From JAJKIV01 sp036274195 (GTDB taxonomy: Bacteria; Gemmatimonadota; Gemmatimonadetes; Gemmatimonadales; Gemmatimonadaceae), in the NCBI GenBank assembly GCA_036274195.1, contig DASUGD010000031.1, positions 16,247 to 80,246 of the forward strand: a stretch of 64,000 nucleotides of DNA, given 5' to 3'. Positions within the stretch are counted from its first letter, which is position 1. The number at the start of each line of letters is the position of its first letter. The position numbers were made by a program, and so were the translations under genes. The notes below the pieces were generated by a model. It was not told the DNA's origin and made no database searches. It saw only the letters and a program-made list of their open reading frames with translations. Positions 1-8,594 of the stretch are shown one piece after another.

Positions 1-1122
1 TTCGTGATCCTGTTTGCTGCCTATCTGAGCTGGGCCGCGGCGAGCTACACGACGAGCGTCGACCCCGCAGGCACCCTCGCGCAGACCATCGTGCTCGCGA
101 AGGTCTTCGTGATCTGCTTCGTCATCGCCAACGTCACGCGCGACGGTTGGCGCATGCGCGTGTTCATGGTGTTCTTCCTCGCGTGCTTCGCGCTGTACCC
201 GGCACGTGGGACGTTCGTGAACTACTTCATTGCGCGGTACACCGTCTTTGGTCGGGCGCTGTGGAACTACATCTACAGCAACCCCAACGACCTCGCCGCG
301 CTTACGTTTTTTCCCCTCGCGCTCTCGGTCGCGGTAGCCCTCACCGAAACGAACAAGTGGATCAAGCGTGCAGCGCTCGCCGGTGTCGCCGGGTTGCCGC
401 TGATGATCCTGCTGACGCAATCCCGTGGGGCTTTGATCGCGCTCGTTGTCTCCGGCATTGTGTTCTTCATCGTGCACACGAAGGGGCGGCGCATGCGCTC
501 ACTGCTGGTCGCGGCCGCCGCGGGAATCGTCATTCTACCGTTCGTTCCCACGTCCGCCTGGAAGCGCTTTTCGGGTATGGGAAAACTCGTAAGCGGGAAC
601 ACGGTCGAGGCCGACCCCGAAGGCTCCGCCGATGCCCGGTACAACATCTGGCGGGTCGCCGGGACCATCATCAAGGAGAATCCGGTCTCCGGGATCGGGC
701 TGGGCGTCTACCCGCGTGGGCATGCGATGTATGCACCGCGCGTCGGCGTGCCCGATGCCGCGCTCGGGTTCCGTGACACGCACAGCACGTATCTCAACGT
801 CGCGGCGGAGACGGGGATCCCCGGCCTTCTCTTATTCCTTGCCACGGTCGGCGTTGTCGCGGTGACGTCCGAGCGCACCCGCCGGCTTGCGCGCGGGTCT
901 CCCCGTGCTCAACAGCTGTTGGCGCTCGAGCTCGGGCTGCTGGCGTTCATGCTGGCGGGCGTCTTCGGCTCGTTCGCGAAGTTGAGCTTCCTGTACATGC
1001 AGCTGGCGATCATGTGGTCGGTGACGGACATCACGAAACGAGAGTTGGCGGCCGGAGTCGCCCAACCAATGCGCAGCCCGGTCCCGCAGGGCAGGCGTTC
1101 GCAGCGTCTTACCACCCGTTAG
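1..1122 (+). CDS. O-antigen ligase / polymerase family membrane protein (5' end outside window)
   Basis: The reading frame is open at base 1, so the N-terminus lies upstream; about 374 codons are visible. The protein is strongly hydrophobic with many membrane spans. Near residues 258-285 it carries the Wzy/WaaL-type segment THSTYLNVAAETGIPG followed by LLLF, the usual signature of the O-antigen ligase domain (PF04932). By family knowledge such proteins join or polymerise lipid-linked glycan repeat units at the periplasmic face of the inner membrane. The neighbouring glycosyltransferases fit that role. The sequence does not decide between Wzy polymerase and WaaL ligase. The TAG stop at 1120-1122 lies inside a CGTTAGG motif copy. 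Confidence 0.8.
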   Translation, partial: FVILFAAYLSWAAASYTTSVDPAGTLAQTIVLAKVFVICFVIANVTRDGWRMRVFMVFFLACFALYPARGTFVNYFIARYTVFGRALWNYIYSNPNDLAALTFFPLALSVAVALTETNKWIKRAALAGVAGLPLMILLTQSRGALIALVVSGIVFFIVHTKGRRMRSLLVAAAAGIVILPFVPTSAWKRFSGMGKLVSGNTVEADPEGSADARYNIWRVAGTIIKENPVSGIGLGVYPRGHAMYAPRVGVPDAALGFRDTHSTYLNVAAETGIPGLLLFLATVGVVAVTSERTRRLARGSPRAQQLLALELGLLAFMLAGVFGSFAKLSFLYMQLAIMWSVTDITKRELAAGVAQPMRSPVPQGRRSQRLTTR

Positions 1123-1460
1123 GCCATGCGATGGACCGAGCCACTCGTGAAAAGGTGGTTGGAGGCCTTCACCGTTTCGAGCGCCCCAGAGTTGTGGCGC
1201 CAAGGCAACAGCGGCGCTCGCGCCGCGGCGATCGAGGACGCCAGGTGGACCTTCACTAGACGGCCAAACCCTTTCTGCCATTTCAGATAGCAAGCAGCTC
1301 CGTGAGCCGTTGCAAACACATGCCGGGGCGCCATCCTTGCACATCGCGGTTTTCGAAAAATACGGGTGAGCCGAGTTGGCTCGTGGATTAGATTCAGCTA
1401 ACGATAGACCGAGCTCGGCACTCTTTGCGATTTGCGGAAGCACGGTTTCACCAGTTCGCG
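1123..1460. other. Intergenic stretch, no gene seen
   Basis: About 340 bases between the O-antigen ligase and the first GT2 gene. Its composition is less GC-biased than the flanking genes. I see no convincing hairpin terminator, tRNA or small ORF with a ribosome binding site. It presumably holds the promoter of the downstream glycosyltransferase genes, but no clear -35/-10 pair could be picked. Confidence 0.4.
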
Positions 1461-2366
1461 ATGGACATGTTCGATGTATCGGTGGTCATCGCGTCGGTGG
1501 AGTCGGCACGATCGATCGAGCGCTGCATCGAGTCGGTTCGTTCGGCGCTGGTAGGGAAATGTTCGGAAGTGATCGTCGTCGATGCATCACGCGACACGAG
1601 CGCGGACATTGCGGAGCGGGAATCGGGACGCGCCGTTGTCATACGCTGCGTGCCGGGGACGCTCACGCCTGAGCTCTGGGCGACCGGAATCGTTCGGTCG
1701 ACCGGACGTGTGGTCGCTTTGACGACTGGGCACTTTGAGGTAGGAAAAACCTGGCTGGAGAATCTGGAATCAGCGCTCAGAACGGGTCACACCGGCGCGG
1801 CCGGTCGACTCGATCTCGGCGATGCGACCTCCGTTACCGACTGGGCAGTGTTTTACCTCCGGTATTCGGAGTTCTTGCAGGAACCCAACGAAGTCTGCGG
1901 TGTCCCGGGGATTCCCGCTGATAACGCTGCGTATGACGGTGAGGCGATTCGGCGATTCGTGATGAATTCAGATGACGGCTTCTGGGAAGTGGAATTTCAC
2001 CGTCAGCTTCGCCTGGCTGGTGGCTCACTCGCCGTGGTGCCCGGTGCAGCGGCGCGCTACGGCAGGTCTTTCCCATTTTTCACCATCGCCGGCCATCGGT
2101 TTCACCATGGTCGCCACGCCGGCGCGTGGCGTTCCTCGCGGGGTGGGCGCTCGCCGGCCATGATCGTCGCCGGCACTCCACTCGTACCGTTCGCGCTGGC
2201 GCTGCGCGCCTGGCGTCGGGTGAGTCCCATGGCGGAGCACCGCGGCCGGTTCCTGCGCGCGCTCCCGGCCTTCCTCCTACTCGCCGGCTGCTGGGCTGTC
2301 GGTGAGGCGGTGGGTGCCCTCGGCGGGGCACCGGCGCCGCGTCGTGTCGTTCCGAGACCCGCCTAA
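1461..2366 (+). CDS. GT2-like glycosyltransferase, probably degenerate (tandem paralogue 1)
   Basis: About 301 aa with the GT-A N-terminal pattern DVSVVIASVESARSIERCIESV. It aligns by eye with the next two genes through DWAVFYLRY, PADNAAY and a W-E-x3-H block (WEVEFH). All three end in a hydrophobic tail with G-E-x-V-G. The acidic metal-site segment, TEDH and IEDH in paralogues 2 and 3, is TTGH here, so the usual DxD-type aspartate/glutamate is missing and catalysis is doubtful. ATG 1461 is preferred over an upstream in-frame TTG at 1425 because the GT-A fold begins right after it; ATG 1467 is also possible. No clear Shine-Dalgarno. The stop TAA is part of a CCTAACG copy, and the next gene follows after two bases. 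Confidence 0.7.
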   Translation: MDMFDVSVVIASVESARSIERCIESVRSALVGKCSEVIVVDASRDTSADIAERESGRAVVIRCVPGTLTPELWATGIVRSTGRVVALTTGHFEVGKTWLENLESALRTGHTGAAGRLDLGDATSVTDWAVFYLRYSEFLQEPNEVCGVPGIPADNAAYDGEAIRRFVMNSDDGFWEVEFHRQLRLAGGSLAVVPGAAARYGRSFPFFTIAGHRFHHGRHAGAWRSSRGGRSPAMIVAGTPLVPFALALRAWRRVSPMAEHRGRFLRALPAFLLLAGCWAVGEAVGALGGAPAPRRVVPRPA

Positions 2367-2368
2367 CG

Positions 2369-3340
2369 ATGTCCTCGCCCAGCCGACTGGACAGCGACGT
2401 GGCGCGTTCGCCCGGGCGCGGGCCCAAGCGCGGGTCTGGCCCATCGGTGTCGGTCGTCGTTGCGTCCAATCGCGACAAGGCGCTCCTCCACGCGTGCCTC
2501 GGATCGTTGCTCGGCCAGTGTCAGCGACTGAATGCGGAGCTCCTGGTAGCGCGCGCGGGAACGGCGCCGGACGTCGCTGCGCTGGCGAAGACCTACCCCG
2601 GTGTTCGGTTCGTGACGGCACCCGTCGATGCCTCGATTCCGCAGTTGCGCGCCGTGGGGATGGCGCAGGCTTCCGGTGATGTGGTAGCACTGACCGAGGA
2701 CCACTGCGTTGCCGACGCCAACTGGGTCGAGACACTCGCGCTCAGCGCCAGCGGCGATGCCGACGTGGTGGGCGGCGGCATGGACAACGCGCGCCGGTCG
2801 CGCATCGTCGATTGGGCGGCGTACTTCGCGGAATACGGTTTTTTCTCGACAGATCGTCCCGAGGCACCGCAAGGCACGCCACTGCTCACCGGCGCCAACG
2901 TCGCATACAAACGTCACGTCATTGCCGACGTGATCGGCTGGGCGCAGGATGGTGAGTGGGAGAACGTGGCGCATACGCGGCTCGTCGCGCGCGGCAGCAT
3001 GCTTCGCTTTGCGAGGACCGCCGCGATTTATCAGAACCAGACCTACAGCGTCGCTGCGTTTTGCGTCGACCGCTACGAGCATGGACGTGACTTCGCCCGG
3101 AAGCGGCTGTTGGAAGAGCCAGGCGCGCGTCGCTGGTTTCTGCTCATGGTGAGCCCGCTCCTGCCAGCGTTGCTCACGTGGCGTGTTGCACGCGCGGCGG
3201 CCCGCGGGCGATGGGGGACGTTCCTGCGCGCGTTGCCGGCGACAATGCTGTTCCTCACGGCCTGGTCGATCGGGGAGGGTGTCGGATATCTGCGCGGGCC
3301 GGCCGAGGTGCCCGTGCCGAAGCCGGCAGGCGATGACTGA
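2369..3340 (+). CDS. GT2 family glycosyltransferase (tandem paralogue 2)
   Basis: 323 aa. The N-terminal GT-A domain starts at SVSVVVASNRDKALL, with the acidic segment ALTEDHCVAD near residue 110 that would bind the divalent metal and nucleotide sugar. DWAAYFAEY, TGANVAYKR and WENVAH blocks are shared with its neighbours. The C-terminal part contains hydrophobic segments (SPLLPALLTWRV, LPATMLFLTAW) and ends in SIGEGVGYLRGP, suggesting membrane association. By family it transfers a sugar from a nucleotide donor to a growing lipid-linked oligosaccharide at the cytoplasmic membrane; donor and acceptor cannot be read from sequence. Tandem duplication with the flanking genes is clear. Confidence 0.8.
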   Translation: MSSPSRLDSDVARSPGRGPKRGSGPSVSVVVASNRDKALLHACLGSLLGQCQRLNAELLVARAGTAPDVAALAKTYPGVRFVTAPVDASIPQLRAVGMAQASGDVVALTEDHCVADANWVETLALSASGDADVVGGGMDNARRSRIVDWAAYFAEYGFFSTDRPEAPQGTPLLTGANVAYKRHVIADVIGWAQDGEWENVAHTRLVARGSMLRFARTAAIYQNQTYSVAAFCVDRYEHGRDFARKRLLEEPGARRWFLLMVSPLLPALLTWRVARAAARGRWGTFLRALPATMLFLTAWSIGEGVGYLRGPAEVPVPKPAGDD

Positions 3341-4229
3341 GCCATCGCTCACGGTCGTCGTTCCGTCGGTGAACGGCCTCGGCGACCTGATGGGCTGTCT
3401 TGCGGCGCTTTCTCGACAACGAACCGACGTCGATCTCGAGGTACTCGTTGCCGATCGGTGTGGCGAGGTCCTTCGCGAAGAAGTTCGCAAGACGCATCCG
3501 TGGGTCCGCGTGCTGGAAGCGACACCCGGCACGACGATCCCTGACCTCCGTGCACTCGCGTTTCGCGAGGCGCGTGGCAGGTCGGTGGCGGTCATCGAGG
3601 ATCACGTAATCGTTCCGCCGGGTTGGGCCCGCGCGCTCCTCGACGCCCAGGCTGGAGCGGACGTTGTCGTGGGCGGGGCCATCGAGAACGCCGCTGTCGA
3701 TCGCTTGGTGGACTGGGCGGCGTTCCTGTGTGAGTATAGTCACTGCATTACCCCGCTGCCCGAAGGGCCTGCCGACTGGCTCCCCGGCAACAACGTGGTG
3801 TACCCGCGCGCGTTGCTCGGGCGATACGAGTCCGTCCTTGGTCGGGGACAGTGGGAGAACCGACTCCACGACGCGATGCGTCGCGACGGCGTATCACTCG
3901 TGTGCCGACCACAGATTGCCGTAGGTCATAAGAAACACTACACAATGGGCGAGTATCTATCGCAGCGATATCTGTACGCGAGGTCGTACGCAGGGGCGCG
4001 GGTTGCCGGCGCGCCGCTTCCGAAGCGGCTCGGGTATGGTGCGGCCGCGCTCGCGCTGCCGCCGCTCCTGTTTTTCCGAACGGTCTCGCGAGTTGTGGCG
4101 AAGCGGCGCCACCGTTCCGAGCTGGTGCGGTCGCTGCCATTGCTCGCGGTTTTTGTCGTGTCCTGGGCGCTTGGCGAGATGGTGGGCTACGTCGCGGGTC
4201 CGGGCGACTCGCTGGCGAAGGTGTGCTGA
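3333..4229 (+). CDS. GT2 family glycosyltransferase (tandem paralogue 3)
   Basis: 298 aa. The frame is open further upstream, but ATG 3333 overlaps the previous stop by 8 nt and sits just before the GT-A start SLTVVVPSVNG, so it is the natural start. It contains AVIEDHVIVPPGW (acidic metal-site region), VDWAAFLCEY, PGNNVVYPR and WENRLHDAM, all in register with paralogue 2. The C-terminal hydrophobic tail ends SWALGEMVGYVAGPG. It is expected to act as a membrane-associated glycosyltransferase in the same glycan pathway. Specificity is unknown. Confidence 0.8.
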   Translation: MTEPSLTVVVPSVNGLGDLMGCLAALSRQRTDVDLEVLVADRCGEVLREEVRKTHPWVRVLEATPGTTIPDLRALAFREARGRSVAVIEDHVIVPPGWARALLDAQAGADVVVGGAIENAAVDRLVDWAAFLCEYSHCITPLPEGPADWLPGNNVVYPRALLGRYESVLGRGQWENRLHDAMRRDGVSLVCRPQIAVGHKKHYTMGEYLSQRYLYARSYAGARVAGAPLPKRLGYGAAALALPPLLFFRTVSRVVAKRRHRSELVRSLPLLAVFVVSWALGEMVGYVAGPGDSLAKVC

Positions 4230-4295
4230 GATGTTCGCCGTGTTGACCGCGCGCGCGCGGCACGCGAACGTGGTGGAAACAGGGGCCGATACCTG

Positions 4296-5471
4296 ATGCG
4301 CATCGGGGTGGATGCGACGTGCTGGGCCAATGCCCGCGGGTATGGGCGATTCGCTCGCGAGCTGCTTCGCGCGATGGTCGTCGAGGGTGCGTCGCACGAG
4401 TTCGTGTGCTTCGTTGATGACCGCTCGGCGCGGTGCTTCGATCTGGCTGGTGCTGGTGTGCGCGTGGTGCTGGTGCGGCAGTCGGCGTCGCCGACGACCG
4501 CGGCGAGCGCGAACGGCAGTCGTTCGCTCGGTGACATGTGGCGCATGACGCGCGCGGTCGCGCGCGAGGCGCTCGACGTGTTTTTTTCGCCGTCGGTGTA
4601 CACGTATTTCCCGCTGCCGCCAACGCTCGCCGCCGTTGTCACGTTCCACGATGCGATCGCCGATCGTTTTCCCGAGCTCACGCTCCCGTCGTCTCGGGCG
4701 CGGCTCTTCTGGCGAATGAAGGTGCAGATGGCGCTGGCGCAGTCGCGCCTCGTGCTCACGGTTTCGGACTACGCGGCGACACAGGTCAGCCGCACGCTGG
4801 GTGTGCGTCGCGATCGCATTCGCATTGCGGTGGAGGCCGCGGCGCCGGCCTACAGGCCGAGTGAATCGGCGGAGGATGTCGTGGCGGCGGCGCGCCGCGC
4901 CGGGGTTCCCGACGGCCGGCGCTGGTTCGCGTACGTAGGCGGCTTCAACCCCCACAAACACGTCGACGCGATCGTCCGTGCGCACGCGACCCTCGTCGGC
5001 GATCTCGCCGATCCGCCAATGCTCGTGCTCGTCGGGGCGATCGACGACGACCCGTTCTACGGCGCGCAGCAGCGCATCCGTGACGAGATCGCGCGGTGTG
5101 GCACGGGTGACCACGTTCGGTGGGCCGGGTATGTGCCGGATGATGAGCTGCGCCATTTGTTGTCCGGCGCGGTCGCGCTGGTGTTGCCGTCGGAGTCGGA
5201 GGGGTTCGGGTTGCCGGCGGTCGAGGCGGCCGCGTGTGGCGTCCCCGTCATCGCGACCACCGAGAGTCCGCTCCCGCAGCTGCTGGCCGGCGGCGGGATT
5301 TTCACGGCGCCGCGCGACGAGCTGGCGTTAGGTGCCGCGATGCGGCGCCTCGCGACCGATGAGCCGCATCGTCGCGCGCTCGCCGCCGGGGCGCTGGCGC
5401 GCGCCGCCACGCTCAGCTGGACCTCGAGCGCGCGCGCGGCGCTCGACGCGTTGGAGGAGGCGGCCGCGTGA
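4296..5471 (+). CDS. GT4 family glycosyltransferase
   Basis: 391 aa GT-B fold enzyme. The N-terminal domain starts RIGVDATCWANARGYGRFARELL, a common GT4 opening. The C-terminal nucleotide-sugar site includes YVGGFNPHKHVD and the E-x7-E type motif in ESEGFGLPAVEAAACG (about residues 305-321). It is predicted to be a retaining glycosyltransferase adding one sugar to a lipid-linked glycan on the cytoplasmic side. The start ATG lies 66 nt after the preceding gene. Its end overlaps the next gene by GTGA, indicating co-translation. Confidence 0.85.
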   Translation: MRIGVDATCWANARGYGRFARELLRAMVVEGASHEFVCFVDDRSARCFDLAGAGVRVVLVRQSASPTTAASANGSRSLGDMWRMTRAVAREALDVFFSPSVYTYFPLPPTLAAVVTFHDAIADRFPELTLPSSRARLFWRMKVQMALAQSRLVLTVSDYAATQVSRTLGVRRDRIRIAVEAAAPAYRPSESAEDVVAAARRAGVPDGRRWFAYVGGFNPHKHVDAIVRAHATLVGDLADPPMLVLVGAIDDDPFYGAQQRIRDEIARCGTGDHVRWAGYVPDDELRHLLSGAVALVLPSESEGFGLPAVEAAACGVPVIATTESPLPQLLAGGGIFTAPRDELALGAAMRRLATDEPHRRALAAGALARAATLSWTSSARAALDALEEAAA

Positions 5472-6733
5472 CCGGCCGGCTCCGGTTCTGCATGGTGTCG
5501 ACGTTCTACCCGCCGTACAGCTACGGCGGCGACGGCATCACCCTCCAGCGGCTCTGCCGGGCGCTCGTGCGGGCCGGACACGAGGTGACCGTCGTGCACG
5601 ACGCCGACTCCTATGCCTCGTTAGGTCACCCGCCCCCGACGGCCGCCACTGTCGACGACGGTGTCGAGGTGGTGACTTTGCGCAGCTCGCTCGGCTTCCT
5701 GTCGGTGCTGCTCACGCACCAGTTGGGGCGGCCGGTGGTCCACCGCGCGGGCATCGCCGCGTTGTTCGCCGCGCGGCAATTCGACGTCGTGCACTTTCAC
5801 AACGTGTCGCTCGTCGGCGGCCCCGGCCTGTTCGCGCTCGCCCGCGATGCCGCGACCGTTTACACGGCACACGAGCACTGGCTCGTGTGCCCCACGCACG
5901 TGCTGTGGCGCCATCGTCGCGAGCCGTGTACCGGGCGCGAGTGCGTTCGCTGCTCGCTCCGGTCCGGGCGTCCGCCGCAGCTCTGGCGAGGTACGGGGTT
6001 GCTCGAGCGATCGCTGCCCCATGTCGATACGTTCATCGCGCTCAGCGAGTTCAGTCGACAGAAGCATCGTGAGTTCGGATTCCCGCGAGACATGGAAGTG
6101 CTGCCGCCGATCGTGTTCGACGCCGACGAGGACACGATCAGCGAGCCTGCCGTGAGCCCGCATCCGCGCCCGTACTTCTTCTACGCAGGCCGGCTCGAGC
6201 GCATCAAGGGCCTCGACGACGTCCTGCCGCTGTTTCGGTATCCCGATGCGCCGGCGGATCTGCTGATCGCCGGGGCAGGCTCGCACGAGCGCGCTCTCCG
6301 CGCGCTCGCCGGTGACTCGCCCCGCATACGGTTTCTCGGCCACGTAAGTCCCGAGCGGCTCGCGCCGCTCTACCGGCACGCGGTGGCGCACATCGCTCCG
6401 TCGGTGTGCTTCGAAACGTTCGGCAACACCCTGGTCGAAGCCTTTCGACAGAGCACGCCGGTCGTCGCGCGACGCATTGGGCCATTCCCGGAGATCGTCG
6501 GGCAGGCCGGCGGCGGCGAATTGTTCGACAACGCTGTCGACCTTCGACGCGCTCTGGAGCGCTTCGCCTCCGAACGCGCCTACCGCGATCGACTCGGCGC
6601 GGCGGGGCGCCGCGCGTACGAGGCGACGTGGTCGGAAGACGCGATCGTTCCGCGGTATCTCGAGATCATCGAGCGGACGATTGCGCGCCGCTTCCCGGCG
6701 ACACCGCCCGCCCCGGCGGTCGCCGTCACGTAG
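5468..6733 (+). CDS. GT4 family glycosyltransferase
   Basis: 421 aa. The GTG start overlaps the preceding stop (GTGA). N-terminal GT-B signature STFYPPYSYGGDGITLQRLCRAL, with the glycine-rich acceptor-side loop. Residues around 130-165 hold a Cys-rich patch (CPTHVLWRHRREPCTGRECVRC) that resembles the four-Cys insertion found in a subset of GT4 proteins. The C-terminal half has YAGRLERIKGLD and CFETFGNTLVEAF, with the conserved glutamates that bind the nucleotide diphosphate. Role: addition of a sugar during surface-glycan assembly. Donor unknown. Confidence 0.85.
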   Translation: MTGRLRFCMVSTFYPPYSYGGDGITLQRLCRALVRAGHEVTVVHDADSYASLGHPPPTAATVDDGVEVVTLRSSLGFLSVLLTHQLGRPVVHRAGIAALFAARQFDVVHFHNVSLVGGPGLFALARDAATVYTAHEHWLVCPTHVLWRHRREPCTGRECVRCSLRSGRPPQLWRGTGLLERSLPHVDTFIALSEFSRQKHREFGFPRDMEVLPPIVFDADEDTISEPAVSPHPRPYFFYAGRLERIKGLDDVLPLFRYPDAPADLLIAGAGSHERALRALAGDSPRIRFLGHVSPERLAPLYRHAVAHIAPSVCFETFGNTLVEAFRQSTPVVARRIGPFPEIVGQAGGGELFDNAVDLRRALERFASERAYRDRLGAAGRRAYEATWSEDAIVPRYLEIIERTIARRFPATPPAPAVAVT

Positions 6734-6738
6734 CGGCC

Positions 6739-7494
6739 ATGCGCGCGATCCTCACGTATCACTCCATCGATGAGTCGGGGTCTGTGATCTCGATCTCCGA
6801 GGAGGTGTTCCGGGAACAGGTCGTGTGGCTCGCGCGGAGCAGCGTCCGCGTGGTATCGCTCGATACGCTCATGCGAATGCCGAGCGACGCCAACGCGGTT
6901 GCCCTCACGTTCGATGACGGCTTCGTGAGCTTCGGCGACGTGGCCGCCCCGCTGCTCGCCGATCACGGGATGCCGTCCACGCTGTTCGTCGTCGCCGACG
7001 CGGCCGGAAAGACCAACCGGTGGCCGGGGCGCCGCGACCGCGGCGTTCCCGAACTGCCGCTGCTTGGCTGGGATGCGCTCGGGCGTCTCCGCGGCCAGGG
7101 CGTCGAGATCGGGGGGCATACGCGCACGCACGTGAACCTCGCGCGCCTAACGAAAGCCCGGATCGAGGACGAGGTCATCGGCGGCGCCGAGCGCATCAGG
7201 ACGGAGCTTGGCCAGACGCCGGTGGTGTTCGCGTACCCGTACGGTGCCGTGAACGATGCTGCCGTCGGGATCGTGGCGTCACGATTCGCGTGGGGCTGCA
7301 CGACCGACATGCGCTGGGTATCGGCGAACGAGGCCCGTGCGTTGCTGCCACGCATCGACATGTTCTATCTGCGAACGCGCGGGCAACTGGAGCGATGGGG
7401 AACAGCGAGGTTCCGGTATCACCTGAGCTGGCGCGCGGGCGCGCGCCTCGTCAGGCGGCGCTTCCACGAGGTGACCGAGGGCCGACAAACGTGA
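6739..7494 (+). CDS. Polysaccharide deacetylase (NodB-homology / CE4) family protein
   Basis: 251 aa. ATG 6739 follows the previous gene by five bases; the open frame runs far upstream but overlaps that gene. It has the family landmarks: LTYHSIDESG at the start, TFDDGF near residue 57 (two Asp, metal and catalysis), and GGHTRTH near 127 (HxxxH metal ligands). A C-terminal RFRYHLSW region follows. CE4 enzymes remove N-acetyl groups from amino sugars in polysaccharides or their precursors. I see no signal peptide, so action on a cytoplasmic or lipid-linked intermediate is possible. The end overlaps the next gene as GTGA. Confidence 0.82.
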   Translation: MRAILTYHSIDESGSVISISEEVFREQVVWLARSSVRVVSLDTLMRMPSDANAVALTFDDGFVSFGDVAAPLLADHGMPSTLFVVADAAGKTNRWPGRRDRGVPELPLLGWDALGRLRGQGVEIGGHTRTHVNLARLTKARIEDEVIGGAERIRTELGQTPVVFAYPYGAVNDAAVGIVASRFAWGCTTDMRWVSANEARALLPRIDMFYLRTRGQLERWGTARFRYHLSWRAGARLVRRRFHEVTEGRQT

Positions 7495-8594
7495 CGACGC
7501 CGTTCATGTCGGTCATCGTGCCCGTGTATCAGGGCGCGCAGGTCCTCCCGCGCTGCCTGAGCGCGCTGCGCGCGAGCGAGATGCCCCGGGGATCGTGGGA
7601 GCTCATCATCGTTGATGACGCGAGCACCGACGCGACCGCCCTCATTGCCGCGGAGTTCGCGGACGCGGTCGTGCGGCTTCCCGACCGGCCGCGCGGGCCC
7701 GCGTACGCACGAAACCGCGGGGTCGAGCTGGCGCGTGGCGAGATCGTGGTGTTCGTCGATGCCGACGTCTGCGTTCACACCGACACGCTCCGGAAGTTCA
7801 CCGCGGTACTCGCGAACGAGCCGGATGTGAGTGCCGTGTTCGGGGCGTACGACACGCAGCCGGAAGCGCCGCAGCTGGTGTCCCAGTACCGCAACCTGCT
7901 CCACCACTTCGTTCACTCGCAAAGCGCCGGCGAAGCCGAGACGTTCTGGGGCGGGTGTGGGGCGATTCGCCGCGACGTGTTCCTCGAAGCCGGCCGGTAC
8001 GACGAATGGTCGTACCCCCGACCGCAGATCGAGGACGTCGAGCTCGGGCACCGCGTCCGCTCCCTCGGACACCGCATCCTCCTGCGGCCGGACATCCAGT
8101 GTACGCATCTCAAGCGCTGGACCTTGCGCGGCTTCGTGACCGGCGATTTCCGCGACCGCGGCGTGCCCTGGACGCGCATGTTGATCCAGCAGGGGCTCGC
8201 GACGAAGTCGCGGACGCTCAATCTGCGCACGGTCGAGAAGCTCAACACGGTGCTGGTGTGGTTGTCCATGCTGCTGCTGCTCGGCGCGGCGATCTGGCGC
8301 ACGTGGACGCCGGCGATCTGGGCGGCGATCGCGTTTTCGATGGTGCTGATTCTCAACCGGCGCCTCTATGGATTCTTCTTCCGCACGCGCGGCTTCCTGT
8401 TTACGCTCGCGGTCGTGCCGCTGCACACGCTCTATTACCTGAACAACGGGTTCGCCGTGCTGTATGGCTGGACCCTCCATCACCTCTTCGGGGAGCCAAT
8501 GCCCGACGCGACGACGCAGGCGTACGCGGAGGTCGGCGTCGAGATGTGGCCACCGGTGCCCTCGAAGAAGCCCGACGCGGGAGACGCGCGGTGA
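7491..8594 (+). CDS. GT2 family glycosyltransferase with C-terminal membrane segments
   Basis: 367 aa from GTG 7491, which overlaps the previous stop. GT-A domain: SVIVPVYQGAQVLPRCL, DDASTDAT, RGPAYARNRG, FVDADV (DxD motif near residue 86), then FWGGCGAIRRDVF and the EDVELGHR block typical of processive or O-antigen GT2 enzymes. After about residue 240 come hydrophobic segments (VLVWLSMLLLLGAAIW, FSMVLILN, FLFTLAVVPLHTLYYL). It is likely an integral membrane transferase building the glycan repeat. Linked to neighbours by GTGA overlaps on both sides. Confidence 0.85.
   Translation: MTTPFMSVIVPVYQGAQVLPRCLSALRASEMPRGSWELIIVDDASTDATALIAAEFADAVVRLPDRPRGPAYARNRGVELARGEIVVFVDADVCVHTDTLRKFTAVLANEPDVSAVFGAYDTQPEAPQLVSQYRNLLHHFVHSQSAGEAETFWGGCGAIRRDVFLEAGRYDEWSYPRPQIEDVELGHRVRSLGHRILLRPDIQCTHLKRWTLRGFVTGDFRDRGVPWTRMLIQQGLATKSRTLNLRTVEKLNTVLVWLSMLLLLGAAIWRTWTPAIWAAIAFSMVLILNRRLYGFFFRTRGFLFTLAVVPLHTLYYLNNGFAVLYGWTLHHLFGEPMPDATTQAYAEVGVEMWPPVPSKKPDAGDAR

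Noticed and set aside
3957..5156. Long minus-strand open frame (about 399 codons)
   Set aside because: It is opposite two well supported glycosyltransferases and has shadow-like Arg/His/Ala composition.
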